From JBBPZA01 sp963728925 (GTDB lineage: Bacteria; Actinomycetota; Thermoleophilia; Solirubrobacterales; Solirubrobacteraceae): 64,000 nt of DNA. Of this stretch, positions 27,683 through 37,050 are shown piece after piece. The position numbers and the translations under genes were made by a program. The stretch lies in assembly GCA_963728925.1 (NCBI GenBank), contig CAVSMB010000006.1, positions 124,001 through 188,000 on the forward strand, written 5' to 3'. Position 1 is the first letter of the stretch. Every line of letters begins with the position of its first letter. The notes under the pieces are model-generated. The model was not told where the DNA came from. It saw only the letters and a list, made by a program, of their open reading frames with translations, and did no database searches.

Positions 27683-28374
27683 TGCTCCCTCGGCGATGCG
27701 GCGGCGAGGCTCCAGGCGAGCCAGCAGCAGCCGATGAGCATCAGCGTTCCGTGTGCGATTCGGATCGCCTGCGGCCCGCTGAATTGCGGGATGTAGAGGA
27801 GAAGTCCGGCTGCGAGCGGGACCGCGCTCCAGCGGTTGAGCCTGCCGGAGCGCCAGACGGCGACCGCGACGAGGATCGCGCCGACAGCGAGGAGCACGAG
27901 CCCGAGGAGGATGAAGTAGATGCCGGCCTCCCAGCGGATCGCGTGCGCGAGCGGTTTGACGAGGCCCGGCTGGTTCTGCGCAAGTGCGCGCTGTCCGACA
28001 GCGTGCAGACCGAAGACCTCGGCGCCGTAGTAGGGGAGGGTCAGGCCCACTCCGATCCAGATCAGCGTGAGCGCTGCGAGCATGCGGCCGCCGACGGCCG
28101 TCGCCTGCAGGCATAGGTAGAGGCCGAGGCTGCCGAGGCCAAGCAGGATGAAGGCGCCGATCGCGAGCGAGTGGGCGACGACCCAGGAGACGGAGCCAAA
28201 GGCGCGCGCGCCGTCGAGACCGACTTCGCTCGAGAACGGTCTGATCGCCGGGTAGAGAAGAAAGAACAGGCCGGAGAGCGCGAGCGCCGCCGAAAAGGCG
28301 GCCTGATGTGTGCCAGCGCTTGCATGTTGAGCGGCGCGGCGCCGCGCGGTTGAAGTCGCGGCCACGTCGGTCAT
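27676..28374 (-). CDS. Multi-spanning membrane protein (hypothetical, 232 aa)
   Basis: The start ATG 28374 overlaps the stop of the upstream hydrolase (in its restored frame) as GGATGA. Six to seven hydrophobic helices are visible (AALALSGLFFLLYPAI; VVAHSLAIGAFILLGLGSLG; LALTLIWIGVGLTL-like; GIYFILLGLVLLAVGAILVA; WSAVPLAAGLLLYI; HGTLMLIGCCWLAWSL). No family recognised with confidence. The tight overlaps on both sides argue for an operon in which this protein works with the hydrolase and the DUF2568 protein. Confidence 0.75.
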   Translation of the reverse strand: MTDVAATSTARRRAAQHASAGTHQAAFSAALALSGLFFLLYPAIRPFSSEVGLDGARAFGSVSWVVAHSLAIGAFILLGLGSLGLYLCLQATAVGGRMLAALTLIWIGVGLTLPYYGAEVFGLHAVGQRALAQNQPGLVKPLAHAIRWEAGIYFILLGLVLLAVGAILVAVAVWRSGRLNRWSAVPLAAGLLLYIPQFSGPQAIRIAHGTLMLIGCCWLAWSLAAASPREQC

Positions 28375-29197
28375 CCAGCCTGCTCCTCGCCGAGGGGGAT
28401 CGTCTTCGCGGAGACGTCGTCTGCTTCGTCGCGCAGGGCGGAGCGCGCGAAGTCGACGATCGGCTTCGCTGTTTGCTCGGCGAACTCGACATGCGGATAG
28501 TGTGACCGGCGCCCTCGATCAGTTCGACCTCACCGCCCACACGAGCGGCGACGAGCGCTGCTTCGGCGACCGGGTCCTTGAAGTCGCGATCCTTCGTTCC
28601 CATCACCACCAGCGCCGGCTGCTCGACCCGCGTGAGGCGCGCCTCGATCGCGCGGCGGGAAGGACCGAGCATCATGGCGCGCAGCGCCGCGAAGCGGTCC
28701 GGCTCAGACAGGTTCGCGCGCAGCCGGGCGGCGTAAGCGGCGAAATCGTCCGGCTTGCGGCTCGGGAACAGGCTCGTCCAGTAGCGCATCCAGAAACTGA
28801 CGCCCCACGGCCGAGCGAGTAACACGCGGAAGACGCCCTGAAGCAGGCGTTGCAGCCCGGGCGAGCCGACGTCACGCACGAACGGTCCGACCAGCACCAC
28901 CCCCGCGACGAGCTCCGGCTCCTCGGCAGCCGCCCAGACCGCGGCGCCTGCAGCCATAGATGTGCCGACGACGACGGCCGGGCTCGGTCCGAGCGCCCCG
29001 ATTAGGGCCAGCACGTCGCCCCCGATCGCCTCCGCCGAGTAGTCGCCCCACCCGGTACTCGATTCGCCGTGCCCGCGAAGATCGAGGGCCGCCACCCTCA
29101 AGCCCGCGGCGACGAGCGCCGGGGCCAGGAGCCGGTACTCGCCGCGCAGGTCACCGAGACCGGGTACGCAAACAACCAACGGCCCCTCGCCCTGCAC
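28371..29197 (-). pseudogene. Alpha/beta hydrolase, frameshifted near the C-terminus
   Basis: Motifs in one frame: VCVPGLGDLRGEYRLLAPAL, LDLRGHGESSTGW, nucleophile elbow GTSMAAGA, acid region VMGTKDRDFKDP, catalytic His in EGAGH. Immediately after GAGH (about 28500) the expected continuation (YPHVEFAEQTAKPIVDFARS, then ALRDEADDV) is in another frame and ends at 28371, overlapping the next gene by ATGA; the sequence CACAC there suggests a small indel. The start is also uncertain: the homologous N-terminus (ATQWLEREQGRLAYSVQGEG) has no ATG, GTG or TTG before GTG 29197. First gene of an operon with two membrane proteins. Confidence 0.75.
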
Positions 29198-29285
29198 GCT
29201 GTAGGCAAGCCGGCCCTGCTCACGCTCCAGCCACTGCGTCGCCGTGGCACCACACCTCTTTCCAACGAGCGCTGCGAGACCACAA

Positions 29286-29302
29286 CGCTACGCTCCGTAT
29301 CG
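29286..29302. promoter_or_regulatory. Putative TetR operator 1 (imperfect dyad)
   Basis: CGCTACG-CTC-CGTATCG: a 17-bp dyad with 6 of 7 arm positions paired. It lies between the divergent hydrolase operon (minus) and the tetR gene (plus), 50 bp from a perfect copy of the same dyad. Interpreted as a binding site for the neighbouring TetR protein. Confidence 0.6.
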
Positions 29303-29335
29303 GCTCACGTTAGGCTACCACGCGGCCGCCTGCTT

Positions 29336-29352
29336 CGCTACGCTCCGTAGCG
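29336..29352. promoter_or_regulatory. Putative TetR operator 2 (perfect dyad)
   Basis: CGCTACG-CTC-CGTAGCG: 7-bp arms, perfect, with the same CTC centre as operator 1. It ends 2 bp before the presumed TTG start of tetR at 29355, so a bound repressor would block its expression. Two copies 50 bp apart could be bound on nearly the same face of the helix. Confidence 0.65.
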
Positions 29353-29354
29353 CC

Positions 29355-29972
29355 TTGGCGGATGGTGGCCCAGGAAGGGCGGATGCAGCCCTCGAAGGCA
29401 GGCCGCGGCCGCGCTGCCAGACACGCGACCGCGTCCTTCAGGCATCGCGCGAACTCCTCGCTGAGAGTGGCGTCCACGGCCTGACGATAGACGGCGTCGC
29501 CGCCCGTTCCGGCGTCGCCAAGACGACGATCTACCGCCACTGGCGCTCGAAGGAGGACCTCGCACTCGCGGTGCTGCTCGAGATGACCGAGCAAATCGTC
29601 GAGGTCCCCGAGCTCGGCGAAACGCGCGCCGAGTTCATCGCCCTGCTCAAGCGCGCAATCGAGATCCTCGACACGACCCTGATGGGTCGCGTCATGAAGG
29701 GCCTCGTGTCCGACCTCGCCACCGACCCCGCGCTCGCGCAAGCGTTTCGCGAACGCGTCGTCGCACTCCGCCTGAAGGAGATCCGGCACCTGATCGAGCG
29801 AGGAACAGAGCGCGGCGACCTGCGCCCGGACGCCGACGCCGAACTCCTTCACGACCTCCTCTTCGGAGCCGTCTACCATCGCCTCCTCCTCAGCGGCCGC
29901 GCTCTCGACCCAAGCTACGCCGAGCAGGTCGTCAACAGCGTCCTCGGCTCAAGCACACCGGCCAAGCGATAA
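29355..29972 (+). CDS. TetR/AcrR family transcriptional regulator
   Basis: About 205 residues from TTG 29355; no better start is in frame, and sequence further upstream covers the operator region. The TetR HTH is clear: TRDRVLQASRELLAESGVHG, LTIDGVAARSGVAKTTIYRH, WRSKEDLALAV. The C-terminal ligand domain has the TetR_C-type pattern (MKGLVSDLATDPALAQAFRE; FGAVYHRLLLSGRALDPSYA). It is divergent from the hydrolase/membrane protein operon, and two matching dyads lie between them. The ligand is unknown. Confidence 0.92.
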   Translation: MADGGPGRADAALEGRPRPRCQTRDRVLQASRELLAESGVHGLTIDGVAARSGVAKTTIYRHWRSKEDLALAVLLEMTEQIVEVPELGETRAEFIALLKRAIEILDTTLMGRVMKGLVSDLATDPALAQAFRERVVALRLKEIRHLIERGTERGDLRPDADAELLHDLLFGAVYHRLLLSGRALDPSYAEQVVNSVLGSSTPAKR

Positions 29973-30176
29973 GGCCGGATTACGCGCTGGGCCGGGTGCA
30001 CCAGGGCCGCACGACCCCGCAAAGCCCGACCTACCGGCGAGCAACCAGCCGCGCACACACTACCCGGGCTGCGGCAACGTTCCCGGAGGCGCGCCGCCCG
30101 GCGGACCCGTGACCAACACGCGCGCCCGCGGCGACTGCGCAAGCATTGTCCCGGTGGCACCACGAGGCACGCGCTG

Positions 30177-30415
30177 ATGGCCGGCTGCGTCGTCTGCGGC
30201 ATCGATCACTCAAGCGGCGCCCGCAAGTCCGCGCGCGTCGCCGACGGCCTCGCACGCGATCTCGGCGCTCGACTCGTGCTCGTCCACGCCGGTCCCGTCG
30301 CGCCCTCCATCCTCTACGGCGTCGCTTCGACAACGACGCCTTCCAGCGCGAAGTGCTAGACGACGCGCGACGACTTCTCGACGACGTCGCCGCCGGTTGC
30401 AAGGTCGCGCACGTC
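30177..30415 (+). pseudogene. Universal stress protein (UspA) N-terminal fragment
   Basis: From ATG 30177: CGIDHSSGARKSARVADGLA then LARDLGARLVLVHAGPVAPS, the first strand and helix of a UspA ATP-binding domain. After YGV (about 30325) the frame shifts to FDNDAFQREVLDDARRLLDD. The homology ends around 30415, where a Tn3-type transposase fragment begins. The C-terminal half with the GxxGxxG-S/T nucleotide motif is missing. Confidence 0.65.
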
Positions 30416-31365
30416 TCGCAACGCGCGGAGCTCGGATCGCCGCCTGCTGTGCTATGAGCTGGGGCTGTGGTACGCGGCCCGTGACGCGCTGCGCGCGGGC
30501 CGACTGTTCCGCCCGATCGGCCGCCGCTACGCCGACCCTGCCGCGTTCCTGCTGCCCGCCGAGCGCTGGCAGCGTGAGCGCGACGAGCTGGCGGTCACCT
30601 TCGACCGCCCACTGGCCGCCGACGCGCGCTTGCACCAGCTCGAGACCGAGCAGTGCGCCGCGCTGCAGCAGCTGCAAGCCGCGGTCGACGCCGGCGACCG
30701 CGTGCGGCTGTCCGGCGATCGCCTTGAGATCCTTCCGCACGACGCGCTGCCCGACGACCCGGCCGTCGCGCGGCTGCAGGCGCACGTGGAGCGGCTGCGC
30801 CCGCACGCGGAGATCACCGACGTACTGGCCGACGTCGACGCCTGGACCGAGTTCAGCGGCCAGCTCAGCCACGCCGCCGGCGCCACCCCCCGCGTCCGGC
30901 GACTCGGCGAGCATCTGCACGCCGCGCTGCTGGCCTGGGGCATGAACCTCGGCCCCACCCGGATGGCCGAGTCCTGCCAGCTGAGCTACCGCCAGCTCGC
31001 GTGGGCCACCGAGTGGTACCTGTGCGACGACAACCTCCAAGCGGCCAACGCCGTCCTGGTCGACTACCTGCGCCAGCTCGAGCTCGCCGCTCCCTGGGGC
31101 ACCGGCACCTTCTCGTCAAGCGACGGGCAGCGCTCGCCGGCGCGTGGCCGCGCCGCCGCCGCCGACCCGGCCGCGCGCGAGTTCGGCTACCGCCGCGGCG
31201 CGCTGACCGTGCTCAACTGGACGTCCGACCAGTACAGCCAGTACGGCACCAAGGTCGTCTCGGTCGCGGAGCGCGAGGCCGTCCACACGCTCGAGGCGAT
31301 CCTGCACACCAGCCTGGAGATCCGCGAGCACACCACCGACACCCACGGCGCCACGGTTATGTGGA
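30412..31365 (+). pseudogene. Tn3-family transposase, internal to C-terminal fragment
   Basis: An open frame without its own start, homologous to the DDE region of Tn3-family transposases: YELGLWYAARDALRAGRLFR, then RYADPAAFLLP, LSYRQLAWATEWYLCDDNLQ, AANAVLVDYLRQLELAAPWG, TGTFSSSDGQRSPARGR, YSQYGTKVVS, and LEIREHTTDTHGAT. Full-length Tn3 transposases are about 1000 residues; only about 315 remain. It is cut at the left against UspA and at the right (about 31365), just before a tyrosine recombinase gene. The terminal repeats are not found. Confidence 0.8.
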
Positions 31366-31393
31366 CAGCTGGTTGTGTCAAGGGTCGCCGCCA

Positions 31394-33148
31394 TCAGTTG
31401 TCTGCTGGGTTGAGCGGTTCGCCGAGCTCGTCGAGGAGGTGCGCGAGGCGCGCCGCGGTGCAGCGGTGGCGGTCGACTTTGCGTGGCCGGCCGCGCTGCT
31501 CGGCGTCTTCGGCGAGGCGCAGCTCGGTCTCGCGGCGGGTGCGGAGTCTCGGGGCGTAGTCGGGTGTCGTGACGAACTTGGCGCAGGTCAGGTAGAGGTC
31601 GCATTCGCAGGGGCCTTCGCTTGGCAGGCGCAGGCAGTGGCCGAGCTCGAGCTCGGTCTTGAAGAAGTTGGTCTTCAGCCAATCGATCGCGGAGCTGGGG
31701 AGCTCGCCCGCTTTGAGCGCGGCGGCGCAGGGCCCGGCGATCGTGGCGCCGGGGCCGAGCACGGCTTGGTAGTCGCGGAGGACCTCGGGGTCGCTGATCT
31801 GGGCGTAGACGAGCGACATCGAGACGCTGCGGTGGCCGAGGACGCTCATGATCGTCTGTAGCCGGGCGCCTCGTTCGGCGAGCTGGGTGCCGACGGTGTG
31901 GCGGAAGCGGTGGCTGCTGACGGTCGGGCGGCCGGCGGCGTCGATGAGGTTGGCTTCGGTGCACGCGCGGGCGAGCGGGGTCTGGAAGAGGTAGGCGCTG
32001 GACAGCAGCTTGCCGTGGCTCATGAACAGGTAGCGCGTGTCGTTGCCGGTGAGCTCGTCGGTGAAGGCACGCTCGCCGCCGGCGGTTCGCAGCGCGATCA
32101 CTTCGCGCAGCGCTTCGGCGGCTTGGTCGTGAAGCGGCACGATGCGCTCGCGGTAGGTCTTTCCGGCGGGAAGGCGCAGTCGCGGTGTGGCGTCGGGGTA
32201 GCGGTCGAGGCAGTCGACTGCGAGGCGACGGATCTCGCCTTGGCGGGCGCCGCACCAGCGCGCGACGAGCAGCGCGGCGCGCTGCTGGGGGCACTCGAGG
32301 GTGGTGATCACGGCCATCAGTCGCTCGAGTTCGTCCGCGGGGATGAACCGCGGCACGCGACACGGCGCTTTGGGGCGGTCGCCCACGCCGAGCAGGGGGT
32401 GACCGGGAACGTCGGGCCACTGCCACGCTGCGGTGTCGCGGAAGAACATCGACAGTGCGGAGGCGCGCCCGATGCGCGAGAGCGCCCCGAGTGGCCGTCC
32501 GGTTCGCGGGTTGGGGTCCTCCGCCAGCGCGGTGAGGAATCCGAGCGCATGCTCGCGCGTCACCGCTGCGAAGCTTTCGAGCGTCGGGTCGATCTGCGTC
32601 AGCCAGATCACAAAGCGGCGCAGCGCGAGCTCGAGCTTCGCGACGGTGGCGGGGCGATCAGTCAGCCGCCGCGCGGCGAGCCAGCGATCGACGGTGGCCT
32701 GCATCCGCGGCGGGACGAGCGGGCGATCGGCGTAGCTGGGCATCAGCTTGCGCGGTTGCACGGCGAGCTGCCCGCGGTGAAAGAGGACGACCTGGAGCTG
32801 GTGGATGTGCGTGGTCCAGTTCTTCGCGCGGCCGCGGTAGCGCTCGTACGAGCCGTGAAAGAGGTCGCGGTCGGGGCGGTCATTGAAGCGTCGCACCGCC
32901 TCCAGCAGCTCATCGATGTGGTCGTCGGTGATCGCCGCCGGCGTCGGGTGACCCGTGTGCAGGAGGACCCGGCCGAGCGTCCAGCGCAGCCCCTGCTCCG
33001 CTCCGCCGCGCTCGAACCCGAGCCGGACGGCGTCCTTGATGAGTCCTTGCAGGCCAAGCTCGATCCCGAGTTGGGCGGCGAGCTCGCAGGCATAGAGGTG
33101 CCCGCTGGCCAGCATCCACGGGGAGTGTCCGAGGATCTGTGTAGGCAT
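31394..33148 (-). CDS. Tyrosine recombinase/integrase of a mobile element (Tn554 TnpB-like), perhaps 5'-truncated
   Basis: 584 residues. The catalytic domain contains the first Arg in WCGARQGEIRRLAVDC, the HxxR box SSHRFRHTVGTQLAERG, LGHRSVSMSLVYAQ with the distal His and the Tyr nucleophile. The long C-terminal extension with clustered Cys (CECDLYLTCAKFVTTPDYAP) is typical of large recombinases in Tn554-like and related elements. The protein starts directly at MPTQILGHSPWMLASGHLYA; related proteins seem to be longer at the N-terminus, so the IS256-type element next to it (33150 onward) may have removed the first part. No partner tnpA or tnpC is present. Confidence 0.8.
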   Translation of the reverse strand: MPTQILGHSPWMLASGHLYACELAAQLGIELGLQGLIKDAVRLGFERGGAEQGLRWTLGRVLLHTGHPTPAAITDDHIDELLEAVRRFNDRPDRDLFHGSYERYRGRAKNWTTHIHQLQVVLFHRGQLAVQPRKLMPSYADRPLVPPRMQATVDRWLAARRLTDRPATVAKLELALRRFVIWLTQIDPTLESFAAVTREHALGFLTALAEDPNPRTGRPLGALSRIGRASALSMFFRDTAAWQWPDVPGHPLLGVGDRPKAPCRVPRFIPADELERLMAVITTLECPQQRAALLVARWCGARQGEIRRLAVDCLDRYPDATPRLRLPAGKTYRERIVPLHDQAAEALREVIALRTAGGERAFTDELTGNDTRYLFMSHGKLLSSAYLFQTPLARACTEANLIDAAGRPTVSSHRFRHTVGTQLAERGARLQTIMSVLGHRSVSMSLVYAQISDPEVLRDYQAVLGPGATIAGPCAAALKAGELPSSAIDWLKTNFFKTELELGHCLRLPSEGPCECDLYLTCAKFVTTPDYAPRLRTRRETELRLAEDAEQRGRPRKVDRHRCTAARLAHLLDELGEPLNPADN

Positions 33149-33165
33149 GAGCGAACTGGAGCGTT

Positions 33166-34598
33166 ATGTCTACGAGGAACCGCAGGAGCATCGAGTTTGA
33201 GCGGGACGGGGGTCGCGCCGCCGTCGAGCGGAGCGAGCCCGGAGGGCGAGCGCAGCTCGGCGGCGGCGGCGCGCCGCCGCCGGGGGGCCCGCCGCGCGGG
33301 CTGAGCGACGAGGCCGTCGAGCAGGCCCTCGCGCGCGTGCGCGCCGGCTTGGCGGTCGGCGAGCTGCCCGACGAGGTCGGTGAGCGGCTGACCGATGGGC
33401 TGATCGACGAGCTGCTCGAGGGCGCCCGTGGCGAGCAGGAGATCCTCGGCCAGGGCGGGCTGCTGGGGGACCTGACGCGCCGCCTGGTCGAGCGCGGGAT
33501 GGGTGCCGAGCTGACCGACCATCTCGGCTATCCGCCCGGTCAGGCGCCGCCCGGTGGGGCGGGGAACGCCCGCAACGGCGCGACGCCGAAGACGCTGTTG
33601 ACCGATCACGGGCCGGTCCGGATCGAGCGCCCCAGAGACCGCAAGGGCAGCTTTGAGCCCCAGCTCGTCAAGAACGGCCAGCGGCGCCTGGCGGGGCTCG
33701 ACGAGAAGATCGTCGCGCTCTACGCCGGCGGGATGACGACCCGCGAGATCGAGACCTACATCGGCGAGCTCTACGGGCCCGGCGTTGGCCGCGACACCGT
33801 CAGCCGTGTCACCGCCGCGGTCCTGGAGGACGCCAAGGCATGGCAGACCCGGCCGCTGGAGCAGATCTACCCGATCCTCTACCTCGACGCGCTCGTGATC
33901 AAAATCCGCGACGGCCAGGCGGTCCGCAACTTCGCCTGCTACCTGGCGATCGGCGTCAACATCGACGGCGAGCGAGACGTCCTCGGCCTCTGGTTCCAGC
34001 GCACCGAAGGCGCGAAGTTCTGGCTCCAGGTCCTGACCGAGCTGCGCCAGCGCGGCGTCGGCGACGTCTTGGTCTGCTGCGTCGACGGCCTGACCGGCTT
34101 TCCCGAGCGATCGAGGCCGTCTACCCCCAGGCCTGGGTCCAGACGTGCTTGGTCCACCAGGTCCGCGCGAGCCTGCGGTTCGTGCCCTACCGCGACAAGA
34201 AGAAGGTCGCCGCTGACCTCAAGCGCATCTACACCGCCGTCGACCGCGACCACGCCGAGCGCGAACTCGAGCGGTTCGCCGAGACCTGGGACGAGCGCTA
34301 CCCGATGATCTCGACGAGCTGGCTCGAGCACTGGGAACGGATCGTCCCGTTCCTCCCGTTCCCGCCCGATGTCCGCCGCGCCGTCTACACCACCAACACG
34401 ATCGAAGCCCTCAATCGCCAGATCCGCAAGATCATCAAGACCCGCGGCAGCTTCCCCAACGAAGACGGCGCCCGCAAGCTGCTCTACCTCGCGATCACCC
34501 GCGCTCAGACCAAATGGCGGCGCAGCTACAACTGGAACAGCGCGCTCGTCGCCTTCAAGATCCACTTCGGAGACCGACTCCCCGACACCGCTATCTGA
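33166..34598 (+). pseudogene. IS256-family (mutator) transposase, frameshifted
   Basis: First frame from ATG 33166: a Pro/Gly-rich leader, then GMGAELTDHLGYPPGQAPPG, GNARNGATPKTLLTDHGPVR, LDEKIVALYAGGMTTREIET, and the first catalytic Asp in YPILYLDALVIKIRDGQAVR. The frame breaks near 34104 at GFPE, and the second frame continues AIEAVYPQAWVQTCLVHQVR, then YTTNTIEALNRQIRKIIKTR with the catalytic Glu, ending at 34598. One base is missing (TTTCCCGAGCG). Terminal inverted repeats are not recognisable by eye. The exact N-terminus is uncertain. Confidence 0.85.
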
Positions 34599-35301
34599 CA
34601 GTCACACCAATTCACACCAACGCGTCACTGATACAATTCACCAAGCGCTTACACAGAAAGTCGGACGCCCTCCGGCAAGCGGCAAGGCCAGCGAAGGCGA
34701 AGGCGAAGGGGGAGGCGAAGGGGGAGCCAGCCGGTCCCGCGAAGGTGGGCGCGAGCGTGACACCGGGGCACGCATAACAAGGCCCTCAAAGGGCAACGTC
34801 GCGTGGCAGACCACAAGCCCCTGACGCCTGCGCTTCGACACGTCATCAGCTCGCGCCCACCCGCAGCCGAACGCTCACCCGGCACCTCGCCAACACGCCG
34901 GCAGCCGCCGGCGCCGACCCCGCGCGGCCCGAAACCGGCCGAATCGCGCCCGCCGACCGTCGCCCCGCCCAAACCGACGCCGCAGGAGCCCATCTGCGGC
35001 CCACCGAGAAGCCCCCGCGACCGACACGACCCCGAAATTCGTGCCCAAATCGCGCCCCCAGCCCTTGACTTACTGAGATGGTCCCCGGGTCTGGGCGGTG
35101 ACGTCCGACCGCTGCGGTTGGTTCCCGGGCCGGCGACGGGCTGACTCATTGACTTTCTGTCGACCGCTGGTCTGACCCACCGGATGTCGTGTCGCCCGCC
35201 GCCGCCCGAGGACCACCGGCGTGACCTGATAGGAGCTTGGCAGCAGCCCCGAGTGAGACTTGTCCGCCGGAGTCCGCTTCGTCAACACAATCGAAGGGAC
35301 G
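34599..35301. other. About 700 bp without a supported gene; contains a purine-rich hexamer repeat
   Basis: Between the IS256-type and IS110-type transposase remnants. At 34690-34728 six hexamers run in series (three GCGAAG, then GGGGAG, GCGAAG, GGGGAG). The Pro/Arg-rich frames here (for example 34803-35144) have no domain and compositions typical of non-coding GC-rich DNA. No terminal repeat of either flanking IS was found. Confidence 0.45.
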
Positions 35302-36431
35302 ATGCGAATGATCGTGATCGGGACGGACACGCACAAGCGCACGCACACCTGCGGCGCGGTCGACGCGTTCACCGCCGCCGCGCGAGGGGAGCTCACGGCG
35401 CCGGCGCGCAAGGGGAGCTTCGGCAAGCTGCTCGTGTGGGCGCGAGCGCTCGACGCAGAGCGGGTGTGGGCGCTCGAGGACTGCCGGCACGTGTCCGGCG
35501 CGTTCGAGCGGTTCCTGATCGGGCGCGCGGCGAGCGGGTCGTGCGAGTCGCCCCGAAGCACATGGCGGGCGCGCGCCGCTCATCACGCGAGCGTGGCAAG
35601 TCAGACTCGATCGACGCGTTCAGCGTCGCTCGCGCTGCGCTGAAGGAAGGGATCGAGAACCTCCCCGGCGCGCACCTGGACGGCGCGGCGCTCGACATTC
35701 GCCTGCTGGTCGACCATCGCGACGATCTGATCGCCGCACGCACCGCCGACCAGCAGCGGCTGCGCTGGCATCTGCACGACATGTGGCCCGAGCTCGAGAT
35801 CCCGGCCGGGGCGCTGGACACCCGCAAGTGGCTTGGGAAGATCTCCCGCCGCCTCGCCCGCGCCCAGCAAACGACGCGCGTGCGGGTCGCGCGCGAGCTC
35901 GTTCGTCAGATCACCGGCGCACCACCCGCATTCGCGAGCTGCAGGCAGAGCTCGCCGCGCTGGTCGAAAGCTACGCGCCGCAGCTACTCGCGGAGCGAGG
36001 GTGCGGTCCGTTGACCGCAGCCAAGCTGATCGGTGAGATCGCCGGCGCCGACCGATTCGCCACCGACGCCAAGCTCGCGCGCACCGGCGGGGTCGCGCCG
36101 ATCCCCGCCTCCTCGGGCAACACCAGCCGCCACCGCCTGGACCGCGGCGGCAACCGACAGCTCAACTGCGCGCTGCACCGCCTCGCGGTCAACAAAGCCA
36201 ACTGGGACGCCGACAACCGCCGCCTACCTCGAACGCAAACAAGCCGAGGGAAAGTCGCGCAAGGAAGCGCTCCGCTCACTCAAACGCTACCTCGCCCGCC
36301 GCGTCTGGAGGCTCCTGCGATCCGCGCCAGCGCCGAACGCCACGCCAGTCCCGCACGACATCCCCGAGAGGCGCAAGGCACGCGAAACCGTCCCCGGCAA
36401 CGCTCCCCACTTCATGCCCTGCGTCACATAG
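35302..36431 (+). pseudogene. IS110-family (DEDD) transposase with three frameshifts
   Basis: Begins MRMIVIGTDTHKRTHTCGAV with the first Asp of the RuvC-like DEDD domain, then LEDCRHVSGAFERFLIG. Homology jumps frame at about 35540 (VAPKHMAGARRSSRERGKSD; SDSIDAFSVARAALKEG), again at about 35930 (IRELQAELAALVESYAPQLL; GCGPLTAAKLIGEIAGADRF; GGVAPIPASSGNTSRHRLDR), and again at about 36220 (AYLERKQAEGKSRKEALRSL). All parts are in the right order, so this is one IS110 transposase with accumulated indels. IS110 elements lack long terminal repeats, so the ends are not defined. Confidence 0.85.
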
Positions 36432-36591
36432 TCAGATCTCGATTCCCGCAAACAGCGACAAGCGCTTGACATAGGAGCGACATCGGTCGTCCGTAAAGAC
36501 ATCCTCCTGCGAGACGCCCCGGTGCGCGGCTCGACGTTCCGCCTACCAGCACCAGCGGCCGGCACCGGGTGCCCTGGTGCCGGCACAAGTC

Positions 36592-37050
36592 CTAACTGGG
36601 CGCCGTGCGACGCTGAGGGCTGAGCTCCCGATCCAGTGCGCTGAGTGTGCGCTTGAACGCTCGTCGGAGGCCGGGGGGCAGCAGCACGTGGTCGACCAAC
36701 CCGTCGATCCCGTCGCGCGGTTGGTAGGCGACGACAAGCCGGTAGACGAACCCTTGCTCGTCGCCTTCGAAGTAGCGCTCGTGGTGCGCATCGGGGAGCC
36801 CGGGCTGCGTGCTCGTGTACCTGACGAGCCGGTCGGGCTCGAACACCCGCAGCGTCATGGTGAGTTCGCGCTCGCGCCCCAGCAGCCGCGTCACGAGCCG
36901 GGCCGTGTCTCCGGGCGCACCCCAGTGGGAGCCCGCCTCGAGCCGGACGTAGCCGGGCCAGTAGCGCGGCCAGTTCGCGGTGTCGGTGATGAACGCGAAC
37001 CCGCGATCGACCGGGACGTCGAAGCGATGGACGGCTTGCACCCGCCTCAT
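36592..37050 (-). CDS. SRPBCC family protein
   Basis: 152 residues: an N-terminal strand VQAVHRFDVPVDRGFAFITD, then TANWPRYWPGYVRLEAGSHW, and a C-terminal helix VLLPPGLRRAFKRTLSALDR, the helix-grip layout of polyketide cyclase/START-like proteins. The start overlaps the stop of the ScyD-like gene by ATGA, so the two are translationally coupled. The ligand is unknown. Confidence 0.85.
   Translation of the reverse strand: MRRVQAVHRFDVPVDRGFAFITDTANWPRYWPGYVRLEAGSHWGAPGDTARLVTRLLGRERELTMTLRVFEPDRLVRYTSTQPGLPDAHHERYFEGDEQGFVYRLVVAYQPRDGIDGLVDHVLLPPGLRRAFKRTLSALDRELSPQRRTAPS

Noticed and set aside
27683..28370. Single 640-aa fusion protein covering hydrolase and DUF2568
   Set aside because: The middle 230 residues are a shadow of the membrane-protein gene at 27676-28374; the open frame joins two genes by chance after a frameshift.
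34095..34115. Programmed frameshift in the IS256-type transposase
   Set aside because: IS256 transposases are made from one frame, there is no slippery heptamer, and neighbouring IS110 has random indels too; a lesion is more likely.
34803..35144. Pro-rich 113-aa open frame
   Set aside because: Low complexity, no domain, no ribosome site; lies between two IS remnants.
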